DNA of 64,000 bases from Deltaproteobacteria bacterium. Its GTDB lineage: Bacteria > Desulfobacterota > DSM-4660 > Desulfatiglandales > HGW-15. Position numbers and translations under genes: made by a program. This document shows, in pieces, positions 50,650 to 59,268 of this stretch. Each line of letters begins with the position of its first letter. Within the stretch, counting starts at the first letter, position 1. The notes below the pieces were generated by a model. That model was not told where the DNA came from. It did no database searches and saw only the letters and a program-made list of their open reading frames with translations. Location of the stretch: NCBI GenBank assembly GCA_019310485.1, contig JAFDEF010000001.1, positions 186,544 through 250,543 on the forward strand, given 5' to 3'.

Positions 50650-52465
50650 CGAGGTAGAGATCATAGTAAAGGCGGCCACGAGCCACGCGGTGGCAGATGT
50701 GAAGCGGTTCACTAAGTCCGTGACATCTGAAGTAACCCGCATGGTCAACGCCTCCACGAGCCGCTTGAGGCGGTTTGATAAGATGACGAGGCAGATCGGT
50801 AAAGGAATCCAGAGCATTGGCAAGAGGCTCGTGAGCCTTAAATCAATTGCTATCGGCGCCCTGGTTGGCTGGGGCCTCAGGCGCTTGATCAGCCACTGGG
50901 AAGAGCTTTCAGGGGTGCAGGAGAGGGCAGAGGCAGGGATGATCCAGGCTATGAAATCTATGGGCCGCCACACTCCCGAACTTGAGAAAAAGCTGTTCGG
51001 GGTAGCAAAAGGGCTGCAGGCAGTGACGACCTTCGGAGACGAGGCGACCCTGGAGGGCATGAAGTTCCTGCTCACCTACAAGGACATCACGGATGACCTT
51101 TTACCCCGGACTGCTGCCGTGATGCTTGACCTGGCCGCCCTGATGGGTGGGGATACGAGGCAGGCAGCCAACATGCTGGGGAAGGCCAGCATGGGGCTCA
51201 CAGGAGAACTCCGAAGGGTGGGTATCACGGTAGAGCAGGACACTTACAAAGCGAGGGGTTTCCTGGGGGTTCTTGAAGAGATCGAACAACAGGTCAAGGG
51301 CCAGGCCGAGGCCCTGGCAAAAACAGACTATGGGAAGCTGAAGCAGTTCGGGAACGTGGTCTCAGATGTGGAAGAAAAGTTCGGGAAGTTTGCGACATCA
51401 GTTAAGGTGAAGATCGCGGAGGTGCTGCTGCCGAAAGTGAAGGAGCTAAACGACAAGATTGAGCAGCTCGCAAAATCCGGGAAGCTGGAAGAGTGGGCCG
51501 CAAAGACCGCAGGTGCCATAATCAGGGCATTTCAGGCAGCGGTTAAAGGGGTGCGGATTCTTTATAACATCGTAAAGGGCGTGCAGGGAACCGTAGCCGA
51601 GACTGCGGCTTCAGTTGCCAGGTTGCGCACTAAGACCCTAACCCAAAAAGCGCGGGTTTTGGCGATAGGAAGGAAGTCCGGGCAGGTCGCTTACGGGAAA
51701 GTAGGCGGCGGCGTCTGGTACACTACCAGGGAGCGCGCTGCAGAGATTGAAGGGGCACGGGAATCATATCAGAGGTGGAATCAGGTTGCCGAGAACACGG
51801 CGAGGACGCAGGCAAAAGTCAACCGCTCTTTCGCAGAGTTTGAAAATCTGGTTGATGGCATACGCACTAAGGTTGAGGGGACCGCTAAGAGCGTTGATAA
51901 AGCCACGAAAAGCACAGGACAGTTTTTCAACTACCTGGCCGCCCAGAAGGGAGAGAACCCCTTTGTGCTGGAGCCTCAGATCAAAAAGAGCCCCCCTCAG
52001 CCCTGGGCATCCGGCATTGCGGAGATGCAGGCAGACCTTGCAAGAATAGGTGGAACAATCAAGGCCACATTTGATATGGCGGGGATAGCAAACATATTCG
52101 CTAACCTATCCGCCTTACCCAGAAAAATCCAGGAGCTAGGGTTTACTCAGGACCCAGGCGCGCTGGTAACGCCCGGTTTTCGAAGCAGGGCAGCAGCAGA
52201 AATAAAGCGCTACACTGAAATGTATGATCTTCAGATGCGACTTTTGCGAGGGTTGATAGGGGATATTGGGGCCGTTAGTACACCCACGCATGGCCTTCTT
52301 GCAGGGCTGGGTCGGAGGGGATCAGTAGTTATCAATTTGGGGGGCGTGACGGTGTACGGGGCAGAGTCCGAGCAGATGGCGAACAAGCTGGACACTGCGA
52401 TCGCGCAAAAGATCAAGTACGGAAGGAGCCAGATACTTGCAGAGCTTAGGGCAGCAGGGTTATGA
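50636..52465 (+). CDS. tail tape-measure protein
   Basis: 609 residues. Start MAGTNEVEIIVKAATSHAVADVKRF with helical heptads, hydrophobic core helices in the middle (IGALVGWGLRRLI), and the C-terminal RGSVVINLGGVTVYGAESEQM often seen in tape measures. The length implies a rather short long-type tail, near 90 nm by the usual 1.5 A per residue rule. Start overlaps the chaperone end by 14 bp. Confidence 0.88.
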   Translation: MAGTNEVEIIVKAATSHAVADVKRFTKSVTSEVTRMVNASTSRLRRFDKMTRQIGKGIQSIGKRLVSLKSIAIGALVGWGLRRLISHWEELSGVQERAEAGMIQAMKSMGRHTPELEKKLFGVAKGLQAVTTFGDEATLEGMKFLLTYKDITDDLLPRTAAVMLDLAALMGGDTRQAANMLGKASMGLTGELRRVGITVEQDTYKARGFLGVLEEIEQQVKGQAEALAKTDYGKLKQFGNVVSDVEEKFGKFATSVKVKIAEVLLPKVKELNDKIEQLAKSGKLEEWAAKTAGAIIRAFQAAVKGVRILYNIVKGVQGTVAETAASVARLRTKTLTQKARVLAIGRKSGQVAYGKVGGGVWYTTRERAAEIEGARESYQRWNQVAENTARTQAKVNRSFAEFENLVDGIRTKVEGTAKSVDKATKSTGQFFNYLAAQKGENPFVLEPQIKKSPPQPWASGIAEMQADLARIGGTIKATFDMAGIANIFANLSALPRKIQELGFTQDPGALVTPGFRSRAAAEIKRYTEMYDLQMRLLRGLIGDIGAVSTPTHGLLAGLGRRGSVVINLGGVTVYGAESEQMANKLDTAIAQKIKYGRSQILAELRAAGL

Positions 52466-53205
52466 GTTCAATATATCTTCTTTACAGAAATATCCTGGAG
52501 CGTTCGACCGTGACGGTCACGAGTGAGGACAGCGACTACCCGAAATGGAGGCTCCATGACAGGGACGTGGGGAAGAAGTACAAGGGTACGTCTATCGCAA
52601 ACCATACGATACACATAGATCAGGGGGCAAGCGTCCAGTATGACGTTGACACCCTGATCATCCCTGACGGGCACAACCTCTACGGCGGGGCGCAACTGGA
52701 CTGGGAATACAGCACAGACGATTCAAGTTGGTACGACATGGTAACTGCCTGGGCAGGGGCAAGCGGGCAGATAGCGAAAGAGGCCGCTAGCGCGCAAAAC
52801 AAGCGCTACTGGCGGCTGGTGATGACATCGCTCGCGGCAAACCCTGAGATTCCTGAGCTTTGGATGGGAAGGCGGGTGGAGCTTCAGGATGTGATCGCCT
52901 GGGGATACCTGGACGGGCTCAGGGGAAACGTGCAAAGAGAAGACTCGCTTTCCGGGAGGCCGTTTTTCCTGGAAAGGGGTGAAGAGAGGGAGTACAGAAA
53001 CTATGTTTGTAAGCTGAGGAGCAGCAGCGTGGCCGCTGACCTTGAAGCGTTTTTCACGCACAGTAGAGGAAAACCCTTCTGGCTGAAAGACCTGGACGGG
53101 AACTGGTATTTTATGTCGCTGGTTGATCCCAATATTGGGCCTTTCGGGAGGCCGAGCCTGAACCGCTACGATCTGCAGCTTGAGATGCTGGAGGTGCTGG
53201 CATGA
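52462..53205 (+). CDS. distal tail protein (phage tail, ~247 aa)
   Basis: Begins SSIYLLYRNILERSTVTVTSEDSDYPKWRLHDRDVG; middle part has a discoidin-like IDQGASVQYDVDTLIIPDGHN beta unit; the end has RPFWLKDL-type KPFWLKDLDGNWYF. The layout and position after the tape measure fit a distal-tail protein connecting tube and tip. Confidence 0.75.
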   Translation: MSSIYLLYRNILERSTVTVTSEDSDYPKWRLHDRDVGKKYKGTSIANHTIHIDQGASVQYDVDTLIIPDGHNLYGGAQLDWEYSTDDSSWYDMVTAWAGASGQIAKEAASAQNKRYWRLVMTSLAANPEIPELWMGRRVELQDVIAWGYLDGLRGNVQREDSLSGRPFFLERGEEREYRNYVCKLRSSSVAADLEAFFTHSRGKPFWLKDLDGNWYFMSLVDPNIGPFGRPSLNRYDLQLEMLEVLA

Positions 53206-55604
53206 GTTTGAACGCCCTGACGCAAGAGCAAAGGCTTGAGCTGTGCTTTTTCAGCAGGGTGTACCTCGTGCACTGGGAACTGCCAGGAAAGACCCTTTAC
53301 CTGTCGGACAGAAACTTCCATTACGACTACGGCTCCGGCTCCCAGGACTACGAGAACTACCTTTTTGACCTCTCAAGCCTGCCTGTGCAGCTCGCGCGCA
53401 CTGGCGGGAACCAGAACCAGAAGATCACGCTCAAGTTCCGCAACGAAAAGATACTGAGCGTTGACACCCTGATCGAGCTAAACGAGACTTACAGGTTTTG
53501 CTTCTCCACAGTGAAAGTCTACGAGCTGAGGCTCGTTGAACAAGGGGAGACTTTCTCAAGTAACGTAAAAGCCCTGATCTACCGGGGGGTATGCGGGCAG
53601 CCGTACAACGTGACAAGAAAAAGTTTCATGGTTGATGTGCAGAACGTGCTCCTGGCAAAGCGGGACAGGCTGCCCCTCCAGGTGGTTGACACTGACACTT
53701 ACCCTGACGCTGACCCTGACGACCTGGGAAAGATCAGGAACACGGTCTACGGCACGGTTGGGCACGTGCCATGCCTGGCGGTGAAGGCAGGAGCGGTTGA
53801 CACCCTCAGGGACGATCTCAACTCTTCTGCTACGAGCTTTTATGTGTCGGGAAACGCGAAGATCAGCTTCCCATCCAGCGGCACGATCCAGATAGACGAT
53901 GAACAGATCACGTATACCGGGTTTAGCAGCAACCAGTTCACGGGCTGCACAAGGGGTGCAAACGGCACAACAGCAGTCGCACACAATAAGGGGGCCGCGG
54001 TCTTTGAAGTGCTGAGCGAGTACATATACGAGGCAGCAATGCACCCGGTTAAGGTCATTGATAGCGTGTACGTGGACGGGATTAAACAGACATCAGGAGT
54101 CACGGCGTACACGGGCCAGAGCGGGGACGAGCTGGCCGGGTACGAAGGAAGGGCGGTCTTAAAATTCACGGTAAAGCCTGTGATTAAGAAGCAGGTGAAT
54201 ATTGAGCCTAATGATACCATTGATGTTGACGACACCATTGGCGTTGACGATAGCGTTGGCGTTAGTGATGGGATCGGCGTTTCAGATAATATCGGCTTTT
54301 CCGTTCCTGCCACCTCTAAGGAGGTTTACCCGACCGGGGCGACATGCGGCGGGTTCAGATGTTATAATGCGAGTAATGCCATAGACGGCTCGGAAGACAC
54401 CGCATGTAGGCTCGGCGACGGCACCTTTGGCGGCAACGTGACAATTACGTTCAACCTTTCCAGTCTCGGCACGATATCGAAAATATATTTCCACGTGGTC
54501 GCAGAAACCGCTAACAAGGATATTGCAGTCATATCTGATGATGGCTCTCCCAGCCCCTCGTCGATAAATTCAGGAGTCAAAACAAAGTTTCGGATTTCGA
54601 TGACGCCCTGGAATGGCAGTGACTGGAACTTCAATGTGAAATTTATAGCCGACAACGGGGAAATCGCCACGATCTATGAGGTCTGGGCCAATGTGGAATA
54701 TACCCCCTCCCTTTCAAAGTCCGGCTCCGCGTATAAGTCGGGGACAGTCACAAAAACTGGGGCGGCCACCAAGACCGGTGCTGCTACCAAGGTCGGAACA
54801 GTAACCATAGTGGGTAACTCGGCTGCTGATACGGTCATCGGGGGGCTCGTGACAGTGGACCTTCAGGGGTACCAGGATGACGCCTCAGGCACGTACACAG
54901 GGACGCCCAATGCCCTGATAGAGAGGCCTGACCATGTGATTAAGCATATTCTCATCGCGCTTTTAGGGGAGAGTTCATCGTTTATCGGCAGTTCTTTCGG
55001 AACGTCTGGATCATCGTATGGGTCAACGTATAAATTCGGGTTTATTCTGCACGAGGTGGCGAGGGAAGCGGACAGGCTTTTGCAGGAGCTGGCCTTTCAG
55101 GCCCGGAGCAAGTTCTTTGAGTGGAAGGGGAGTTTTGAGCTGGTCTACATGGGAAGTGCCCCCACGGCGGGCAGGGCCTTCACGGAGGACGACCTACTGG
55201 AAGAACCGGTCTTTGGATACACGCCTGAACTCGACATTAAAAACAGGATTTACGCCCGCTACAAGAGGGACTACCGCCAGATGGGGCAATATGACGCGGT
55301 GGAGACAGCCTCAGACTCTTCCTCAATAACGGACAATGGGGAGAGACCTCAGAGCGTGGACTTGTCGGCCTGCAGGACGCAGGCGATGGCCCAGGACTGG
55401 GTCGCGTGGTACCTAGCGCAGTTAAAGGACGAGTGGCGCACAGTGAGGCTGGTAGTCCCCTGGGTGGGAAAGGTACTGGACGGCGGAGACACCTTTTCCC
55501 TGACCTGGGACTTCTGGGACGGGGTGACCTGGGACATTGTAAACTACGAGATAGACCCTCAGAGGGAAAGGGTGACAATTTACGGGCAGGAGTGGCCGAC
55601 ATGA
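53202..55604 (+). CDS. large tail-tip/hub-like structural protein with short tandem repeats
   Basis: 800 residues. An N-terminal beta-rich domain (RVYLVHWELPGKTLYL) is followed by IQIDDEQITYTGFSSNQFTGCTRGANGTT, a beta motif repeated in many phage tip proteins. A hexapeptide tract follows (DDTIGV, DDSVGV, SDGIGV, SDNIGF; about 54196-54300), then a discoidin-like region, then a second hexapeptide tract (KSGTVT, KTGAAT, KTGAAT, KVGTVT; about 54715-54810). The C-terminus (AREADRLLQELAFQARSKFF, KNRIYARYKRDYRQMGQYD) resembles tail hub proteins. Function by position. Confidence 0.75.
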   Translation: MSLNALTQEQRLELCFFSRVYLVHWELPGKTLYLSDRNFHYDYGSGSQDYENYLFDLSSLPVQLARTGGNQNQKITLKFRNEKILSVDTLIELNETYRFCFSTVKVYELRLVEQGETFSSNVKALIYRGVCGQPYNVTRKSFMVDVQNVLLAKRDRLPLQVVDTDTYPDADPDDLGKIRNTVYGTVGHVPCLAVKAGAVDTLRDDLNSSATSFYVSGNAKISFPSSGTIQIDDEQITYTGFSSNQFTGCTRGANGTTAVAHNKGAAVFEVLSEYIYEAAMHPVKVIDSVYVDGIKQTSGVTAYTGQSGDELAGYEGRAVLKFTVKPVIKKQVNIEPNDTIDVDDTIGVDDSVGVSDGIGVSDNIGFSVPATSKEVYPTGATCGGFRCYNASNAIDGSEDTACRLGDGTFGGNVTITFNLSSLGTISKIYFHVVAETANKDIAVISDDGSPSPSSINSGVKTKFRISMTPWNGSDWNFNVKFIADNGEIATIYEVWANVEYTPSLSKSGSAYKSGTVTKTGAATKTGAATKVGTVTIVGNSAADTVIGGLVTVDLQGYQDDASGTYTGTPNALIERPDHVIKHILIALLGESSSFIGSSFGTSGSSYGSTYKFGFILHEVAREADRLLQELAFQARSKFFEWKGSFELVYMGSAPTAGRAFTEDDLLEEPVFGYTPELDIKNRIYARYKRDYRQMGQYDAVETASDSSSITDNGERPQSVDLSACRTQAMAQDWVAWYLAQLKDEWRTVRLVVPWVGKVLDGGDTFSLTWDFWDGVTWDIVNYEIDPQRERVTIYGQEWPT

Positions 55605-56398
55605 GAGGAATACCTGAAAAACTAAACACTAGGCAGGACCTGGAGAACGTGTGCGAGTCGCTTTCTCCGGGCGAGGCTCTGGCATACCTGAAAGACATTG
55701 AGCGCGACACACTGAAACAGCTTGGCGTTAGGGCAAAAGACCTCAAGGCCCTCAGGCAGCGGATAGATGAGAGGAAACAGGCAGAGAGGGCGAAAAACAA
55801 GAAGCTCTCCCAGCTTTCAGTCCAGCTAGCTGGCACCGAAGAAGCACTTGACCTGGTTTCACGTGAAATGGAAAGGGTCAAGGCCGCTATCAGGGCGAGC
55901 AGGCAGGCTGAGGCATCGCTTCCGGCAAAGCAGGAGGCACTGAATGGCCTGGAAAAGCAGATCACTAGGCTCAAGGTAGAGGGGGGATCTGCCCCCAGCA
56001 GGGAAGCCCTGGTGGAAGACCTGGCAGCGGCAGAGATGGAAGCGGCCAGGCTTAGGGAAACGACACGGAAGAGGGCGGATGTTGAAAGGCAGATCGAGGA
56101 ACTCACCGCTCAGTTGGAGAAAATAGCAGAGGCGGAGAAAAAGCTGACCGAGACGGACAAAAAGGTATCAGAGTTGAAAAAATCAGTCAGCTACAACAGG
56201 CCGAAATGGCTCCTTGAATCGCAAATCCAGAAAAAGGAAGTCTCCCGCATGATGCTCAAAGCAGAGATAAAAAACCTGTCTGACATGGCTGACTCTCAGG
56301 CCGCGCTCCTGAACTACATGAAGTCGCTCATTGGTAAGAAAGTCGCCCTAAAAAAGAAGCTGAGCGAGCTAAAGTCGGAGGTAGAAAAAAATGGGTAA
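55601..56398 (+). CDS. coiled-coil tail protein (265 aa)
   Basis: Almost entirely helical with heptads (ERAKNKKLSQLSVQLAGTEE, RKRADVERQIEELTAQLEKI). The ATG overlaps the preceding stop (ATGA). Probably a chaperone or trimeric shaft linking tip to fibre. A frame reaching back to 55406 is an overlap artefact. Confidence 0.75.
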   Translation: MRGIPEKLNTRQDLENVCESLSPGEALAYLKDIERDTLKQLGVRAKDLKALRQRIDERKQAERAKNKKLSQLSVQLAGTEEALDLVSREMERVKAAIRASRQAEASLPAKQEALNGLEKQITRLKVEGGSAPSREALVEDLAAAEMEAARLRETTRKRADVERQIEELTAQLEKIAEAEKKLTETDKKVSELKKSVSYNRPKWLLESQIQKKEVSRMMLKAEIKNLSDMADSQAALLNYMKSLIGKKVALKKKLSELKSEVEKNG

Positions 56399-58265
56399 CT
56401 CAATTCTGTATAACACCGCGGGCTCCATTGCTCTTGCGGTCAACTACGAGATTCAAGGGCCATACAATGACAAGTTCCTGACAAAAGAAGCGGATACAAC
56501 GGTCAGGATCAACGCTGATTTCTATGTCAGAGTGGGTGACACGGTCTTCTGCATCGAAGATGACACGGACTTGACAGAGAGCGACCTTGATGTTGGAAGC
56601 TCTTTTGACGCATCAAGCACTTACTACGTCTACGCTTGCCAGCCGCTGGACGGATCAGATACCCCGGTCTTTAAAATCTCTAAAAACTCAACCTACCCTT
56701 CAGGCTGGAATGCTAATAACAGCCGCAAAATTGGGGGCTTTGACACGGACGCATCCGGGAACGTGGACGACACAACCCTGTGGGACCTTCGCACAGTGGA
56801 CGTGACCTGCACGGGGGTTGAGGATTCGCAGATTCCAGCAAATGAGATCAGTCTCTCAAAACTGAAATACCAGGACTTGGGCAAGGTGCTCGTGGGACAA
56901 GGGGACTCAGACGCTATCGCAGCAGAGCACCTGCCGCGGGTCAACCTGCTCACCAACACGGGCTTTCAGGTGTGGAGCAACAGCGGGCTGGATCAGGGCA
57001 GTGGTGTTGGGAGGCAGACGGATTATGAGGTAGGAAGTGCGATTGCTGATGATGATTGTGCAGATGACGACACGACGGACTGGACGACTGGATCAAACAC
57101 CTCACTTGCATTTGATACTGACCATTATGAGATGACTAACGATGCTGCAAACGAAGGGGCTTACATACCTAATAGGTCCCTCACAAAAGGGCACCTATAT
57201 AAAGTTTCGATCGATATAAAAGATGGTACGGCTTCGGGAGCGACAGTTAAGCTGTTTATCCAGGATGGTTCATACGCTGCAGCTTCATTTACAACAACGG
57301 CTACTTGGCAAACGATTAGTTCGATTATTGAGGCTCCTCTTACAAGCGCAAATGGTAACGTAGGTATTAAGGTGCCAGCAAGTCTTGGTGGAAATAACAT
57401 CGAATTTAGAAACTTCCACGTCCACGAAGTCACCCCTGGTTGTGTGGAGAGTAACTATTTTGGGCCAGATGGATGGAAAAAAGATCTATCTATAAATCTA
57501 CTGAGAGAATCTAGTCAAACGAAGGAAGGCGAATATTATTCTCTTAAAATGGTCAACCGGACAGGGGCGGCTGGTGCGCTTTACTATCCATTTGGAAACC
57601 TTCGCAACGAAGTCACTTTTGTTGAAAAATGGAAAGGAAGGACAATAACAGTTGGAGCCTGGCTTTATACAACAGACGCAAATACTTTTAAGCTTGGAGT
57701 GCAGGATGATGTCAACGGCTTTCAGCTTAGCGATTACATCTCTACTGGTTCATGGACGTGGGTGGAGCACACTATAAATATATCCTCTTCCATAAGCTGG
57801 ATTCACCCGTTTGTGGTGTACTGCGAAGCTAGTTCAGGGGCAATTATCTATATCTCCCAGCCCATCCTTGTCTTCGGCAGCAGCATCGGGGAAGGAAACT
57901 ATGTGCCGCCGCAGGATAAGGTGATCAATCTGGAGTCACAAATCAGTCTGCAAGACTATAATAACAGCACAGTTTCCTCTGACACGGCGATCAATATGGA
58001 ATCACAGAGTAGTGGAAAGTTAGGGAAAGGCATAAAAGCGTATTGGATCAATGTCGCTGCCAAGTGCTCTTCGGCTGGATATGAGTTCCATTTAAGGGCT
58101 GGTAGTGGTGGACCGTATGGACTTTCATTAAGGCCCCAGGTGGCAAATGTCTTCTTTGAAGGAGTAGGCAGGGTCGGAGCAGATAGCGATTCTGATATCT
58201 ACCTTCAGAGGAACAATACATATACTAATGTCTACATCCAGGTTCTTGCTGCGGAGGTAAGATAA
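56391..58265 (+). CDS. tail fibre / receptor-binding protein with carbohydrate-binding-like modules
   Basis: 624 residues. N-terminal attachment domain (TVRINADFYVRVGDTVFCIEDDTDLTE). Central part (about 205-345 and 355-505) shows two jelly-roll-like modules with the pattern LTNTGFQVWSN, KGHLYKVSIDIKDG and KGRTITVGAWLYT, as in carbohydrate-binding domains of phage fibres. The C-terminus (INLESQISLQDYNNS..., VYIQVLAAEV) is beta-rich. DNA from roughly 57,050 to 57,900 is visibly richer in A/T than the rest of the tail module, suggesting the receptor-binding part was exchanged. Confidence 0.8.
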   Translation: MGNSILYNTAGSIALAVNYEIQGPYNDKFLTKEADTTVRINADFYVRVGDTVFCIEDDTDLTESDLDVGSSFDASSTYYVYACQPLDGSDTPVFKISKNSTYPSGWNANNSRKIGGFDTDASGNVDDTTLWDLRTVDVTCTGVEDSQIPANEISLSKLKYQDLGKVLVGQGDSDAIAAEHLPRVNLLTNTGFQVWSNSGLDQGSGVGRQTDYEVGSAIADDDCADDDTTDWTTGSNTSLAFDTDHYEMTNDAANEGAYIPNRSLTKGHLYKVSIDIKDGTASGATVKLFIQDGSYAAASFTTTATWQTISSIIEAPLTSANGNVGIKVPASLGGNNIEFRNFHVHEVTPGCVESNYFGPDGWKKDLSINLLRESSQTKEGEYYSLKMVNRTGAAGALYYPFGNLRNEVTFVEKWKGRTITVGAWLYTTDANTFKLGVQDDVNGFQLSDYISTGSWTWVEHTINISSSISWIHPFVVYCEASSGAIIYISQPILVFGSSIGEGNYVPPQDKVINLESQISLQDYNNSTVSSDTAINMESQSSGKLGKGIKAYWINVAAKCSSAGYEFHLRAGSGGPYGLSLRPQVANVFFEGVGRVGADSDSDIYLQRNNTYTNVYIQVLAAEVR

Positions 58266-58266
58266 A

Positions 58267-58770
58267 ATGCAAATCAAACGAGCCCAAAAGGTAGACGACA
58301 AAAAGCAGTGGCTCCACGTCATAGTCACGATTGACGGCGTGGACTATCCGCTTAATCACGTTTGCAACATTACAGACACGGACGAGCAGATTCAGGCAAG
58401 GGAGCCGGAGTTCAAACTTGACATTCTCCGAAACCTCTACCCTGACGCTCCACCTGGAGCCAGGGACTCCCTGGAGGCAATGGAGAAGTGGATCAAGAAT
58501 GGCTGCATCGTCCCTGCTGTCACGGATGAAGAAGGGAACGTCCTGGAGCCTGAGCGCAAGGCGGAGAAGCAGCCCTGGACGATCACGTGGCCTGAGGAGC
58601 ACAGGGTGATTGACGGGAAGAAGATTTCACGTGAAACCCAGGAAGAGCTGCTTGCTCTGGTCAAGAAAGTGCCTGAGGCGGCAGTTTTATTGGAAATATT
58701 TATCGGGCGTAAGCAGGCTCTTGCTGCTGTAAGCTCTGCACAAACCGGAGGTGATAGCTTTATTAAATAG
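58267..58770 (+). CDS. fibre-associated tail protein, probable assembly factor (167 aa)
   Basis: Mostly helical, acidic (DTDEQIQAREPEFKLDILRN, WPEEHRVIDGKKISRETQEEL). One bp after the fibre gene and the last gene of the late operon, the usual place of a fibre assembly chaperone. No clear terminator is visible before the phage end. Confidence 0.65.
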   Translation: MQIKRAQKVDDKKQWLHVIVTIDGVDYPLNHVCNITDTDEQIQAREPEFKLDILRNLYPDAPPGARDSLEAMEKWIKNGCIVPAVTDEEGNVLEPERKAEKQPWTITWPEEHRVIDGKKISRETQEELLALVKKVPEAAVLLEIFIGRKQALAAVSSAQTGGDSFIK

Positions 58771-58868
58771 CACCTATTCACTCACCTTATAGTGCCTAAT
58801 GACCTGTCGACACCACTTCCTCTGGGTTGAACAGGTTTTTTGCGCCCTCTATATTTTCCCCTTTATTT

Positions 58869-58915
58869 TTCTCAAACCATCTGCAAAGATTTCTCAAACC
58901 ATCTGCAAAATTACA
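58869..58915 (-). repeat. right terminal repeat with two tandem transposase-type sites (R1, R2)
   Basis: TTCTCAAACCATCTGCAAA occurs at 58869-58887 and 58891-58909, a 22-bp period, in opposite orientation to the left sites. The outer copy belongs to the 27-bp terminal repeat 58889-58915, which ends ...TTACA (5'-TGTAA on the other strand). Confidence 0.85.
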
Positions 58916-58920
58916 TTCAT
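58916..58920. repeat. target-site duplication, right copy (TTCAT)
   Basis: Identical to 26041-26045 and directly next to the right phage end. Confidence 0.93.
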
Positions 58921-59268
58921 ATAATAATCTGCGAGCCTTTCCTGCTGTTGGATTTTGCGGGCCAAGGTCAGGTGTGAATAGCGGTCTGTCATTGAGATGT
59001 CCCTCAAAATGTCCCACTCGTATCCCACGGGCTCCACGCCGGATCTGGCGGTGGCCTTGACAACCCCAACCTCCCACTCATAATGGTCCTCGCACACGAC
59101 GCCGTATCGCTCCACATGGAGCAGCCTGGGGCACTGGATTTCCTTGCAGTGGACCGGAAAGTGGACCCATTCTCCAGCCTCGTGAGAGTACTCCGACGGC
59201 AGCTTTCCGCGCCTGGAGATTCCGGGCACGAGACGTTTTCTCAAGAACGGATACGTGAACCTCGTCAT
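58916..59268 (-). pseudogene. 5' fragment of gene split by the prophage (right of phage)
   Basis: The minus-strand frame starts at 59268 (ATG overlapping the stop of the ATPase gene) and encodes MTRFTYPFLRKRLVPG, a Cys/His-containing middle (HCKEIQCPRLL, GVVCEDHYEWEVG) and ILRDISMTDRYSHLTLARKI before the phage end. Inside the phage it meets a chance stop after six codons (58894). Without the phage it continues into 25935-26040. The MTDRYSHLT segment looks like the active-site Tyr region of tyrosine recombinases, while the N-terminal part does not; a deletion may have fused two genes. Confidence 0.6.

Larger units (their letters stand above)
26046..58915 (+). mobile_element. complete Mu-like transposable prophage (siphovirus type), 32,870 bp
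   Basis: Boundaries are set by identical flanking TTCAT pentamers, 5'-TGT at each end and a 27-bp imperfect terminal inverted repeat (20 of 27 positions equal). It contains a repressor, MuA, MuB, Gam, GemA, lysis genes, a Mu gp25-28-like packaging block, an HK97-type head and a long non-contractile tail. No tail sheath or baseplate wedge genes are present, so a siphovirus like Pseudomonas B3/D3112 is expected. All structural genes are intact, so it may be inducible. No integrase is present, consistent with transposition. Confidence 0.95.

Noticed and set aside
58894..59268. A complete 124-residue gene on the minus strand
   Set aside because: Its last codons and stop lie inside the phage right end; the gene is interrupted by the insertion.
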